NCBI GenBank assembly: GCA_944326085.1
Contig: CALVCL010000005.1
Span: 1 to 64,000, forward strand
Reading direction: 5' to 3'
DNA from: an uncultured Tidjanibacter sp.
GTDB lineage: Bacteria > Bacteroidota > Bacteroidia > Bacteroidales > Rikenellaceae
DNA: 64,000 nucleotides
The notes under the pieces were generated by a model. That model saw only the letters and a list, made by a program, of their open reading frames with translations, was not told the origin of the DNA and ran no database searches. Position numbers and translations under genes: made by a program. Shown piece by piece: positions 37,424 to 46,640 of this stretch (position 1 is its first letter; each line of letters opens with the position of its first letter).

Positions 37424-38422
37424 CTACGGCACCTCAACCGCGTTGAGAATGTCGGTTATTATCTCCTCCGTGGTCACATTCTCGGCCTCCGCCTCATAGG
37501 TAAGCCCTATGCGGTGACGCAACACGTCATGACACACGGCCCTTACATCTTCCGGTATGACATAGCCGCGGCGGCGTATGAAGGCATAACTCTTGGCAGC
37601 CTTGGCAAGCGATATGCTCGCACGCGGCGAACAGCCATAGGCTATCATTGGAGCCAGTTTCTGGAGTTTGTACTCCTGCGGCTCACGTGTCGCGAATATT
37701 ATGTCGATTATATACTGTTCTATTTTTTCGTCCATGTAAACGTCGGACACCACCCTGCGGGCCTTTACTATGTCGTCCGGCTCGATGACCTTCGACGGTT
37801 CCGGCCATCCGCCTTCACAAAGGTTCATACGGATAATGTCGCGCTCCTCCTGCTTCTTCGGATATGTTATCTTAACCTTCAGCATGAAACGGTCAACCTG
37901 CGCCTCGGGCAGCGGATAGGTACCTTCCTGTTCGAGCGGGTTCTGCGTTGCCATCACCAGGAACGGTTCGGGCAGGCGGTAGGTCTCTTCCCCTATCGTC
38001 ACCTGACGCTCCTGCATGGCCTCGAGCAATGCACTTTGCACCTTGGCAGGAGAACGGTTTATTTCATCGGCCAGCACGAAGTTGGCAAATATCGGACCGC
38101 GCTTTACATAAAACTCCTCCTGCTTCTGCGAATATATCAGCGTACCGATGATATCGGCCGGCAAAAGGTCAGGAGTAAACTGTATTCGGCTGAAACGTGC
38201 ATCCACCGCCTTGGCGAGCGTGTTTATGGCAAGCGTTTTGGCCAGGCCCGGCACACCTTCGAGCAGTATGTGCCCGTTCGACAGCAAGCCTATCAGAAGA
38301 GCATCCACGAGGTGCTTCTGTCCTACGATAACCTTGCCCATCTCCCTGGTGAGCGTATCCACGAAAAAGCTTTCGCGTTCGATGCGCTCGTTCAGTTCGT
38401 TGATGTTTACTACGTCGTTCAT
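37424..38422 (-). CDS. MoxR-family AAA+ ATPase
   Basis: 332 residues. AAA+ module with Walker A GVPGLAKT, Walker B LADEINRSPAK and sensor ATQNPLEQEGTYPLPEAQVDRF (read in pieces), followed by the lid domain. MoxR ATPases are thought to act as chaperones that mature metal-containing or multi-subunit complexes with help from VWA proteins. It is the first gene of the cluster moxR-DUF58-DUF4381-like-TPR-batA-batB. Confidence 0.94.
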   Translation of the reverse strand: MNDVVNINELNERIERESFFVDTLTREMGKVIVGQKHLVDALLIGLLSNGHILLEGVPGLAKTLAINTLAKAVDARFSRIQFTPDLLPADIIGTLIYSQKQEEFYVKRGPIFANFVLADEINRSPAKVQSALLEAMQERQVTIGEETYRLPEPFLVMATQNPLEQEGTYPLPEAQVDRFMLKVKITYPKKQEERDIIRMNLCEGGWPEPSKVIEPDDIVKARRVVSDVYMDEKIEQYIIDIIFATREPQEYKLQKLAPMIAYGCSPRASISLAKAAKSYAFIRRRGYVIPEDVRAVCHDVLRHRIGLTYEAEAENVTTEEIITDILNAVEVP

Positions 38423-38615
38423 TTGCGAGTTCTTATATTTCGTATCTTTCTGTCACTTTTCACGCCGGAAAGGAGCACCCTCCGCCTCCGGCTCTTGCGG
38501 TGTAATAACGATCGGCTCACAAAATTAGTATAAAAAACACATTTTTTACAGCCCCCATCCGCATCCGCCGTCAACACATCCTTCAGCATAGGAATAGAGT
38601 TACGACGATTTTGCG

Positions 38616-38623
38616 TACCTTTG
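38616..38623 (+). promoter_or_regulatory. Candidate -7 element for the UvrD-like helicase gene
   Basis: TACCTTTG matches TAnnTTTG. An in-frame TTG at 38621 overlaps it and so is unlikely to be the translation start. Confidence 0.5.
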
Positions 38624-38652
38624 CAGTTCCGTCCCCATAGGATGGCAAATAC

Positions 38653-38658
38653 AGGAGG
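38653..38658 (+). promoter_or_regulatory. Shine-Dalgarno sequence deciding the UvrD-like start
   Basis: AGGAGG lies 7 nt before the ATG at 38666. It is complementary to the anti-SD of the 16S rRNA in this window. Most genes here have no such site, since Bacteroidota rarely use one, so it points strongly to 38666 over the ATG at 38642. Confidence 0.75.
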
Positions 38659-38665
38659 ACAGCAA

Positions 38666-41098
38666 ATGCCGCATTTTACAGATACTCTCAATCCTGCCCA
38701 GCGCGAGGCCGTACTCAACTACGACAAGCCGTCGCTTATCGTGGCCGGCGCAGGTTCGGGCAAAACGCGCGTGCTTACCAGCCGCATAGCATACATGATC
38801 GAACAGGGCGTACCTCCAGGCTCGATACTTGCCCTCACCTTCACCAACAAGGCCGCCCGAGAAATGCGCGAACGTATCGAGAAAATCGTCCCTGACGGCA
38901 GGGCGCGCTATATCTGGATGGGAACATTCCACTCCGTATTCTACCGCATACTTCGACAGGAGGCCACGAAACTCGGTTTCGATGCCAACTTCACCATATA
39001 CGATACGGCCAACAGCGAGAACCTGCTCTCCACAATCATCAAGGAGCGCAACCTGAACACCGATGAATACAAACCGCGCGAGATACACTCGCGCATTTCG
39101 CTGGCAAAAAACAACCTCGTCACCGCCGAAGCCTACGCAGCCAATTCGTCGTTCCTTGCCGAAGACCGTCAGCGCCGCAGACCTGAGTTCTCGGCCATAT
39201 TCCTCGAATATGCGCGCCGCTGCAAGGCCAACAATGCCATGGACTTCGACGACCTGCTGATATACACCAACATACTTTTCCGCGACTTCCCCGAAACACT
39301 GACCAGTTACCAGCAGCGCTTCCGCTATATTCTCGTGGACGAGTATCAGGACACCAACTATGCACAGTATCTAATAGTACGCAGGCTTGCACAGTCGCAT
39401 TCCAACGTATGCGTGGTGGGTGACGATGCACAGAGCATATACTCCTTCCGAGGAGCCAAGATAGAGAACATACTCCGCTTCCAGAACGATTTCCCGTCGG
39501 CCAAGGTATTCAAGCTGGAACAGAACTACCGCTCCACGCAGAACATAGTGAATGCCGCAAACAGCATCATAGCCAAGAACAACCGCCAGATACCCAAGAA
39601 TGTCTTCTCGGAGAACGACACCGGCGACAAGGTCAAGGTGCTTCAGGCCTACACTGACCAGGAGGAGGCCATCATGGTGGCCGACTACATCAAACGCGAA
39701 GGCAGTGTCAACGGCGGCAAGTGGGACGAAATAGCGGTCCTCTACCGCAACAACTCCCAGTCGCGTTCGATAGAGGATGCTCTGCGCCGCCGCGATGTGC
39801 CTTACAAGATTTACAGCGGACACTCATTCTACGACCGCAAGGAAATCAAGGACCTCGTGGCATACTTCCGGCTCATTGTCAATCCGCGCGACAACGAAGC
39901 CCTGCGCCGCATAATCAACACTCCGGCACGAGGCATAGGCTCCGTCACCATATCACGTCTGGCCGCCGCAGCGGCCGAAAGAGGCATAAGCATGTGGGAA
40001 GTACTGGAGAAAATCGATGAGGAGGCAATACCCGAGCTCAAAACGGCTGCCAAAAAACTGGGAGAGTTTGCAGGACTGATACGCTCCCTGTCGCTGGCAC
40101 GCAGCGGCATGCAGCTCTACGACTTCGGCATGGAGGTAGCCACCCGTTCAGGACTTATAGCAAGCTACCGTCTTAACCCGTCACCCGAATCGGAAAGTGC
40201 CCTCGACAACATTGGCGAGCTGCTCGCCTCGATGCAGAACTTCAAGGAGGAACGCATTGTACTTTCCTACGAGGACGAAAGTGATGGTGACAGCGATGCT
40301 GAACCCACCGTCGAGGAGTGGCTGCAGAACATCTCCCTGATGACCGACATGGACAAGGACTCTGAAGGTTCCGAAAACCGCGTAGTGCTGATGACCGTAC
40401 ACTCGGCCAAAGGCCTTGAGTTCGACACGGTGTTCATAGTAGGCGTGGAGGAGAACCTCTTCCCGAGCATCATGAGTGCCACTTCGCAGGACAAGCTCGA
40501 AGAGGAACGCAGGCTGTTCTACGTAGCCGTCACGAGGGCACGCAAAAAGGCATTCGTATCGTTCGCGCGACAGCGTTTCAAATGGGGCAACACGGAGTTC
40601 TGCAATCCGAGCCGCTTCATCACCGAGATGGACGAGCGATATGTTGATCTGCCGTCCGACATGGAACGCTGCGATGACAACGACACCGATGACGACACTC
40701 CGTCGCCACGACGCCGTTACGGACAGGAAGGCCGCAGCAACGAAGAATGGGGACAACGCCGTCCGTCAAGACAGTCGGGAAGCTACCGTTCCCAAAGGCC
40801 TGAGGCTCCGCAGCGTCCGGCACCGCGCATCGTACCCGTCACGCCCGACCCGAGCACCATGCGCAGCATTGGCAGCCGAAAGGTAACTACCAGCGAGCCA
40901 AACACTACACAAGGCTCCGCCGTACAATCGCGCTACAGCATCGGAATGACAGTTGAACATTCAAAATTCGGACGCGGCGAGATAATAAATATCGAGGAAA
41001 TGCCCTCCGACATAAAAATAACCGTTATATTTGCCGACCCAACTTGTGGCAAGAAAAGCCTGTTGAGCAAATACGCAAACCTGAAAATTATAGACTAA
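38666..41098 (+). CDS. UvrD/PcrA-like DNA helicase
   Basis: 810 residues. Superfamily 1A 3'-5' helicase for repair and replication conflict. LNPAQREAV opens the Q motif, Walker A AGAGSGKT is at 27-34, Walker B is LVDEYQDTNYAQY, and motif IV-VI segments (LEQNYRSTQNI, MTVHSAKGLEFDTVF, RRLFYVAVTRARKK) are all in place. A disordered acidic and Arg-rich stretch (about 660-750) leads to a C-terminal Tudor-like domain (VEHSKFGRGEI...), the part that binds RNA polymerase in PcrA. It diverges from moxR. Confidence 0.95.
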   Translation: MPHFTDTLNPAQREAVLNYDKPSLIVAGAGSGKTRVLTSRIAYMIEQGVPPGSILALTFTNKAAREMRERIEKIVPDGRARYIWMGTFHSVFYRILRQEATKLGFDANFTIYDTANSENLLSTIIKERNLNTDEYKPREIHSRISLAKNNLVTAEAYAANSSFLAEDRQRRRPEFSAIFLEYARRCKANNAMDFDDLLIYTNILFRDFPETLTSYQQRFRYILVDEYQDTNYAQYLIVRRLAQSHSNVCVVGDDAQSIYSFRGAKIENILRFQNDFPSAKVFKLEQNYRSTQNIVNAANSIIAKNNRQIPKNVFSENDTGDKVKVLQAYTDQEEAIMVADYIKREGSVNGGKWDEIAVLYRNNSQSRSIEDALRRRDVPYKIYSGHSFYDRKEIKDLVAYFRLIVNPRDNEALRRIINTPARGIGSVTISRLAAAAAERGISMWEVLEKIDEEAIPELKTAAKKLGEFAGLIRSLSLARSGMQLYDFGMEVATRSGLIASYRLNPSPESESALDNIGELLASMQNFKEERIVLSYEDESDGDSDAEPTVEEWLQNISLMTDMDKDSEGSENRVVLMTVHSAKGLEFDTVFIVGVEENLFPSIMSATSQDKLEEERRLFYVAVTRARKKAFVSFARQRFKWGNTEFCNPSRFITEMDERYVDLPSDMERCDDNDTDDDTPSPRRRYGQEGRSNEEWGQRRPSRQSGSYRSQRPEAPQRPAPRIVPVTPDPSTMRSIGSRKVTTSEPNTTQGSAVQSRYSIGMTVEHSKFGRGEIINIEEMPSDIKITVIFADPTCGKKSLLSKYANLKIID

Positions 41099-41128
41099 CA
41101 CACATATTAACCATTAATATTGATTAAA

Positions 41129-41920
41129 ATGAAAAGAATGTTTAAAAGCGTGCTTGCTATTGCGACAATAGCAACAACCGTATTCTTCGCATCTTGCGAA
41201 TCGAACACAACAACTACCCCTCCTCCCACAAATGAGCTTACCGGCAATTACACTCTCTCCGCAACCCCCATTTTTGCAAATACTGAGGCAAAAGACCCTG
41301 ACGCGGCTGCCATCTCTTTCGGAGAAGGAATGAACCTCAAATATTCTGACATAAACACTCTGCTTATCGGTCTCTCTATGACCGAGACAGGCGTAACCGG
41401 CACCGTTACCTTTAATGAAAACGGGACCTTCACCATGTCGCTCACAGACACTGAAACCAGCGAGACAATAGAGTTCCCTGGCGAAACTGGCAATGCCATC
41501 TCTTACACTGCCAACAGCGACAACACCATTACCTTCACTCTCAGCTCTGCAACTGTTGACAACATGCTCGACACTGAGTCTGACCCGGAAACTGCCGCAG
41601 CCATCAAGATGATGCTCGCCAACTTCTCCTCGCCCATCTTCGCTTACAACACCGATGCCAACACGCTTGCTATAAATCTCAACTATTCTCTCATTGAGGG
41701 CAAGTTTAGCGTATTCGTAGACCTCGATATGCTCAAAGCTACTGTAAGCAGCATCGACGAGGAAACTTTGAACGCCATCATCGCCATGCTTCCCCAGGAT
41801 GATGAAACAGCAGCAACTATCGCCCAGCTGCTTCCCTTCCTCATGCCGCAGATTGGCCCCATGCTTGAAGGCTACAACACTCTGGAAGTAGGGCTTTTCG
41901 TTACTGCCGTTGCCGAATAG
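41129..41920 (+). CDS. Putative lipoprotein, unknown family
   Basis: 263 residues from the ATG at 41129; an earlier TTG at 41120 is in frame. Signal MKRMFKSVLAIATIATTVFF and lipobox cysteine C23 (FASC). A Thr/Pro linker (TTTTPPPTNELTGNYTLS) leads to a beta-rich domain with many Thr, Ser and Asn residues, which by its pattern (GTVTFNENGTFTMSLTDTE) resembles lipocalin-like or DUF4923-type domains of Bacteroidota. I recognise no exact family. It lies 30 bp after the helicase gene and is followed by a terminator. Confidence 0.75.
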   Translation: MKRMFKSVLAIATIATTVFFASCESNTTTTPPPTNELTGNYTLSATPIFANTEAKDPDAAAISFGEGMNLKYSDINTLLIGLSMTETGVTGTVTFNENGTFTMSLTDTETSETIEFPGETGNAISYTANSDNTITFTLSSATVDNMLDTESDPETAAAIKMMLANFSSPIFAYNTDANTLAINLNYSLIEGKFSVFVDLDMLKATVSSIDEETLNAIIAMLPQDDETAATIAQLLPFLMPQIGPMLEGYNTLEVGLFVTAVAE

Positions 41921-41940
41921 CCATCCAGCAGAAATATTGC

Positions 41941-41970
41941 AAAGAGGTACCGAATGGTGCCTCTTTTTTT
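41941..41970 (+). terminator. Terminator after the lipoprotein gene at 41129
   Basis: Eleven-bp stem AAAGAGGTACC / GGTGCCTCTTT (one G-T pair) with loop GAAT, followed by a run of T. Confidence 0.85.
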
Positions 41971-41976
41971 GTATAT

Positions 41977-42028
41977 ATAATATGCAGACGGGGGCGGACA
42001 ATCTTGTCCGCCCCCGTCTGCATATTAT
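41977..42028. terminator. Second, very strong bidirectional hairpin before the RND operon end
   Basis: A 24-bp perfect stem from ATAATATGCAGACGGGGGCG onward with a 4-nt loop, only 7 bp after the preceding terminator and just past the stop of the PG0541-like gene on the minus strand. With convergent transcription it can act for both sides; the flanks are A/T-rich rather than pure T. Confidence 0.75.
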
Positions 42029-42036
42029 ATGATATT

Positions 42037-42330
42037 CTAGATTGCGTCTGTCACCTCCCAGACAAATGCCCTCATTCCCTGCATCTGCGTTTCCTTCTCC
42101 ATTTTGCGAAGTGCTTCCATAACCGGCGGGAGCTTGGCATCCTCCACTACGGCAAGAACCGTTGCGTTCATTGCAGGCCATGTATGCGAGCCCATATGCG
42201 GCTCGCCATTAACCGTCCCGCGGCCATACGTGAGCGGAAACAAAGTGTATCCTCTTACGCCATAATGGTCAAGTACCCAGTTGATACGTTCCGTCAATGT
42301 CATGTTGTATGATATGAACAATGCTTTCAT
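42037..42330 (-). CDS. PG0541-type transporter-associated protein
   Basis: 97 residues. By recall this matches the small PG0541 family found next to RND efflux genes in Bacteroidota. The fold looks PII-like: MKALFISYNMTLTERINWVLD at the start and TVLAVVEDAKLPPVMEALRKM at the end both follow the alternating strand-helix pattern of a ferredoxin-like fold. GSHTWPAMNATVLAVV holds conserved His and Trp. It could sense a small molecule or regulate the pump, but no function is proven. It is the last gene of the operon, 60 bp after the RND gene, with a palindromic hairpin in the gap. Confidence 0.8.
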   Translation of the reverse strand: MKALFISYNMTLTERINWVLDHYGVRGYTLFPLTYGRGTVNGEPHMGSHTWPAMNATVLAVVEDAKLPPVMEALRKMEKETQMQGMRAFVWEVTDAI

Positions 42331-42348
42331 CTCTATTCAATTGATGTT

Positions 42349-42376
42349 GCCGTACGGAGGCATGCCTCCGTACGGC
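42349..42376. repeat. 28-bp perfect palindrome between the RND and PG0541 genes
   Basis: GCCGTACGGAGGCA and its complement join directly to form a 28-bp palindrome (about 12 paired bases in RNA). No T-run follows it on the minus strand, so it is unlikely to stop transcription. It may be a processing or stability element in the operon mRNA. Confidence 0.8.
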
Positions 42377-42390
42377 TGCTTGATTAATTT

Positions 42391-45300
42391 TTACTTTTTA
42401 CCGACATAAGAAGCACGCAGACGGCGATGCTGACGTTTGATACCGAAACCTCCAAACAGCGAATACATCACCGGCACGACAACGAGTGTCAATATTGTCG
42501 AGAATGTCAAACCGCCTATCACGGCCACACCCATCGGCTGCCACAACTCAGAGCCTTCACCGATACTGAGCGCCATAGGGAACATACCGAGAATTGTGGT
42601 GATGGCAGTCATGAGCACAGGGCGGAGACGGCTCTTGCCGGCCGCAACCACGGCCTGGTTAATACTGTAGCCGCGCTCGCGCAGCAGGTTGGTGTAGTCT
42701 ACCATAACGATACCGCTCTTCACCACAATACCGACAAGCATTATCGCACCGAGCAGTGCCATAAGGCTGAGCGACGTACCCGTAAGTGCAAGTGCGAAGA
42801 ATACACCCGGCACGGCGAGGATAATGGTAATCATTATGATGAACGGGTACACGAACGATTCGAACTGCGTAGCCATGACCACATACACGAGGAGAACTAT
42901 CAACACGAAAAGCACCATCATATCGCCAAAGGATTCCTGCTGGTCCTCGAGAGTACCGCCAACCTCTACGAATACATCATCGGGCAGTACGTAATCGGCC
43001 AATATGGCGTTAACCTGTTCCACCACCGAACCGAGTGCCACTCCGTCGCCGAGCATCATGGTGACATTCACAACCCTCTGACGGTTCTCTCGTTCGATTG
43101 TAGGCGGTGCAAACTCCTCTACTACCTTACCGACATCACCGACACGAATGGCACGCCCCTGCGAATTGTATACTATGATTTCCTCAATGTCCTGCACCGA
43201 CAGGCGATAAGGTTTGGCATACCTTACCACAATATCATACTCATCGCCATCTTCACGGTAAAGACTGGCCGTATAACCGTTTATACGGTTACGAACCGCT
43301 GCCGACACGGTGGTGCTGTTAAGCCCGTAATATGCCAGCATGCGGCGGTCGAGTTCCACATTGAACTCGGGACGCATCTCGTCGCGCGACACCTGCACGT
43401 CCCTCGCACCGTCAATCTGCTCAAACCTTTCGCGCAGGTCGGCCGCAATGGCATTAGTCTGGTCGAAGTCATAGCCGAATACCTTGACTTCAAGATTGGC
43501 TGCCGAACCGAGTCCGGCACTACCCATCCCCATACTTCCACCCGGGGTTACGGTAAAGCGCTTGAGTTCAGGTATCCTATCAAGTTCCTCACGCAATTCA
43601 TCGGTGATTGTAAAAATCGACTTGTCACGTTCGTGTGCTTTCGGGAACTTAAGCGTATAGTTTATGATATATGAGCCGGAACTTGTCATGGCCGAGAATG
43701 CCGTCGTTTCGGAAGGTGAACCGGCACTGGTAGAGACTCGTTCAACGTATGGATACATGGTATGTATCATAGTGTCTATCTGACGGGCAATCTTCTTGGT
43801 ATATTCCAGACCTGTATTCTGTTCCAGCTCTACCACCATGCTTATCGAACCGTTATCGGACACAGGCATGAAGTCGCTCGGCACTTTCGTTGCCACGAAA
43901 ATACCGGCACAGAAAATCACCAGCACGCTGCCCATAATCAGTCCCCTGTGCTTGACTGCCCACGAAAGCGCCGCAGCGTACCAGTTGTCGAGCCTGTCGA
44001 GGAAACGGTCTATCGGCTTGAAGATTATTCCTAAGCCCTTATATGTGTGAATGTCTCCGCTCCTGAGCATCTGCGACGACAGCATAGGTGTCAGCGAAAT
44101 TGCCGTAAGCGTGGAAACAGACACTATTATCGATACCATCCATCCGAGTTCCTTGAATAGAATACCGGCCATACCGGATGTAAGCGTCAGAGGCAGGAAT
44201 ACCGCCACCACAGTAAGCGTGGTAACTATAACCGACAACCACACCTCATTGGTACCGTATATGGCCGCCTCCTTGGCCGAAGAGCCTCGCTCCATATGCG
44301 TGGTAATATTCTCCAGCACCACTATGGCATCATCCACCACCATACCTATTGCAATGGAGAGCGAACTGAGCGAAATGATGTTTATCGTCGAGCCGGTCAG
44401 ATACAGGTATATGAAGCCTGTCAAAAGCGATATGGGGATGGTAATACATATTATGAGCGTCGCCCTCCAGCGCCCGAGGAAGAACATCACAACGAGCACC
44501 ACGAATATGAAAGCGAACATGATTGTCTCGGTCAGAGAGTTGATACTGTCACGTATGCTCTCCGAACCATCCATGAGCACGCTTATCTCCACATCAGGCG
44601 GAAGCGTTTGCTCTATTGCGGGGAGTTCTGCAAATATTTTGTCGACTATCTCAACCGTATTGGCGCCCGACTGCTTCTGGACTATGACACGTACACCCTT
44701 GCGGCCGTTGATACGTTCATCAAGGGTCTCCTCTTCTATGGTATCCTTTATGACAGCCACGTCCCGCAGGAATATGTCTCGCCCGCCGTAACTCGATACG
44801 AGTACATCGTACAGTTCGTCGCTAGTATCGAACTCCCCGTCAGTCTTGACATTTATGGTATTGTTGCCTATATCTATCGTACCGGCCGGCATATTGACAT
44901 TCTCTGCAGCTATTATCTGGCCGAGCTGCTCGACTGAGAGATTGTACGCCTCCATCTTGCGCGGGTCGACATATACCTGCACCTCACGCACCGGCGCACC
45001 CATCATACTCACCGAGCCGACCCCTTCGACACGGTTGAGACGGTCAACGAGCTGCTCGTCGAGCATTTTGTAAAGTCCCATATAGCTGTCATCAGCCGTT
45101 ACTGACAATACGGCTACAGGCATCATCGAGCTGCTGAACTTGTATATGATAGGGTCATCGACATCATCAGGCAACAGGTCGCGTGCACGGTCAACGGCAT
45201 CGCGTATATCGTTGGCGGCCACATCAAGGTCGGTGCCCCATTCGAATTCAAGCACGATAATCGAGAAATTATCCTCCGAACGCGACGTGATGTCCTTAAG

Positions 45301-45528
45301 GTCCTCTACAGTATTCAGATTGTCCTCCAACACTCGCGAAATGTTGGTTTCTATGTCCGAGGCATTGGCACCCGGATAGGTCGTAATCACCGAAATGGCC
45401 GGAAGGTCCATTTCAGGATACATGTCTATGGCAAGGCTACGCAGCGAGAATGCGCCGAGTATCATCACCATAATGAATATCAGCAGTGTGGAAATAGGCT
45501 TCCTTACCGCACTTTCGTAAATTTTCAT
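42391..45528 (-). CDS. RND efflux pump inner-membrane subunit
   Basis: 1045 residues, AcrB-type. Twelve membrane segments in two repeats, with large periplasmic loops at about 35-335 and 560-860. MKIYESAVRKPISTLLI is the usual opening, and the proton-relay pair D399-D400 lies in SIAIGMVVDDAIVVLEN of segment 4. AcrB-type pumps expel drugs, bile salts and other amphiphiles using the proton gradient. It forms a tripartite complex with the MFP and TolC proteins encoded just upstream. Confidence 0.96.
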   Translation of the reverse strand: MKIYESAVRKPISTLLIFIMVMILGAFSLRSLAIDMYPEMDLPAISVITTYPGANASDIETNISRVLEDNLNTVEDLKDITSRSEDNFSIIVLEFEWGTDLDVAANDIRDAVDRARDLLPDDVDDPIIYKFSSSMMPVAVLSVTADDSYMGLYKMLDEQLVDRLNRVEGVGSVSMMGAPVREVQVYVDPRKMEAYNLSVEQLGQIIAAENVNMPAGTIDIGNNTINVKTDGEFDTSDELYDVLVSSYGGRDIFLRDVAVIKDTIEEETLDERINGRKGVRVIVQKQSGANTVEIVDKIFAELPAIEQTLPPDVEISVLMDGSESIRDSINSLTETIMFAFIFVVLVVMFFLGRWRATLIICITIPISLLTGFIYLYLTGSTINIISLSSLSIAIGMVVDDAIVVLENITTHMERGSSAKEAAIYGTNEVWLSVIVTTLTVVAVFLPLTLTSGMAGILFKELGWMVSIIVSVSTLTAISLTPMLSSQMLRSGDIHTYKGLGIIFKPIDRFLDRLDNWYAAALSWAVKHRGLIMGSVLVIFCAGIFVATKVPSDFMPVSDNGSISMVVELEQNTGLEYTKKIARQIDTMIHTMYPYVERVSTSAGSPSETTAFSAMTSSGSYIINYTLKFPKAHERDKSIFTITDELREELDRIPELKRFTVTPGGSMGMGSAGLGSAANLEVKVFGYDFDQTNAIAADLRERFEQIDGARDVQVSRDEMRPEFNVELDRRMLAYYGLNSTTVSAAVRNRINGYTASLYREDGDEYDIVVRYAKPYRLSVQDIEEIIVYNSQGRAIRVGDVGKVVEEFAPPTIERENRQRVVNVTMMLGDGVALGSVVEQVNAILADYVLPDDVFVEVGGTLEDQQESFGDMMVLFVLIVLLVYVVMATQFESFVYPFIIMITIILAVPGVFFALALTGTSLSLMALLGAIMLVGIVVKSGIVMVDYTNLLRERGYSINQAVVAAGKSRLRPVLMTAITTILGMFPMALSIGEGSELWQPMGVAVIGGLTFSTILTLVVVPVMYSLFGGFGIKRQHRRLRASYVGKK

Positions 45529-45570
45529 CAGTCCTTACATATTACGTGTGAAAAACTTTCAGACGCCGCA

Positions 45571-46596
45571 TTATTCAGCCATCACCTCAACAGCCATACC
45601 GGCGTGCAGACGCGCCGCACCGGCTATTACCACATCTTCTCCCTCCTTGAGACCGGATAATATCTCCATGCGGTCGCCGACCTGACGGCCCACGCTGACC
45701 ATGCGACGGCTTACGACACCGTCCTCCACAACATACACATAACGTTCATTCGTACCGGCCAGACGCTGCACGGCAACATCGAGTACGGTAATGTTATCCT
45801 CCTCGCCCATATTGAACATTGTGCGGGCATACATGCCGGGGCGAAGAGTAAGTTTCTCGTTGGGAATCGTAACCTCGACTTCAAAGGTACGCGATGAAGC
45901 ATCGAGAGCAGGGGCTATGCGTGTCACCTTGCCGACAAATACCTTGTCGGGATACACATCAGCCCTGACCTCGACAGGCATTCCCATATATACATCAGGG
46001 AAATACTGTTCCGACACGAAGACGTAGGCCTTGAGCGGGTTCATCTGCATGATTTGATAAATTCCCGTACCGGAAGTCTGCGAATAGAGGTCGCCCTCCT
46101 CATTGTAACGTGCCGTAACGACACCGTCGAACGGACTACGGAGAGTAAGGTTGTCGGCAAGATTGGCCACCGTTTCACGCAGCACGTTTATCTGAGTTTC
46201 GGTAGCGTCCATCTCCTGCTTGGAGATACCGCCCGTCTCATACACAGGCTTCATACGGGCATAATTGAGTTCCGTATTTGCCAGTTGGAATGCATTGGTA
46301 TTGTACTGCGTCTTCTCCAACTCGGCCAGTATCTGCCCCTCCTTGACCATATCACCGACCTCTACATTCAGCTGCTCTATACGGGCAATCACGGAAGGGA
46401 CAATCTGCGTCTGCTTGTTTGCCTCCAGATTGGCAGTGAAGTCCACCGACTGTGCCACACGCTCCATGCGCGCCTTTTCAATCTTGACCGACACAGGCTT
46501 CTGTTCCGTGTCCTCCACTTTCTTCTTCTCCTTGCATCCGGTAAATGCTGCGACCGACAACACTATTGCCATTGCCGCTAAAAGGGTTTTCCTCAT
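45571..46596 (-). CDS. RND efflux periplasmic adaptor (membrane fusion protein)
   Basis: 341 residues. Lipoprotein signal ending in AFTGC (C21). Order of parts: beta-barrel start, lipoyl half (VSVKIEKARMERVAQSVDF), alpha-hairpin, lipoyl half (LRSPFDGVVTARYNEEGDL), beta-barrel (VEVRADVYPDKVFVGKVTRI) and membrane-proximal domain. The hairpin is short. It links the RND pump to the TolC channel. It lies 42 bp before the RND gene. Confidence 0.95.
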   Translation of the reverse strand: MRKTLLAAMAIVLSVAAFTGCKEKKKVEDTEQKPVSVKIEKARMERVAQSVDFTANLEANKQTQIVPSVIARIEQLNVEVGDMVKEGQILAELEKTQYNTNAFQLANTELNYARMKPVYETGGISKQEMDATETQINVLRETVANLADNLTLRSPFDGVVTARYNEEGDLYSQTSGTGIYQIMQMNPLKAYVFVSEQYFPDVYMGMPVEVRADVYPDKVFVGKVTRIAPALDASSRTFEVEVTIPNEKLTLRPGMYARTMFNMGEEDNITVLDVAVQRLAGTNERYVYVVEDGVVSRRMVSVGRQVGDRMEILSGLKEGEDVVIAGAARLHAGMAVEVMAE

Positions 46597-46640
46597 AATT
46601 ATAGACTGTTTTTGTCATTTACATTCATAACCCGCACATC

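Noticed and set aside
37337-38533. Long open frame opposite moxR (398 codons)
   Set aside because: Same artefact; the MoxR protein has complete AAA+ motifs.
38621-38665. Alternative UvrD-like starts at TTG 38621 and ATG 38642
   Set aside because: TTG lies inside the -7 element, and the ATG at 38666 has a strong Shine-Dalgarno site and gives the family's usual N-terminus.
42427-43674. Long open frame opposite the RND gene (415 codons)
   Set aside because: Same artefact of codon use. The RND protein is fully conserved on the other strand.
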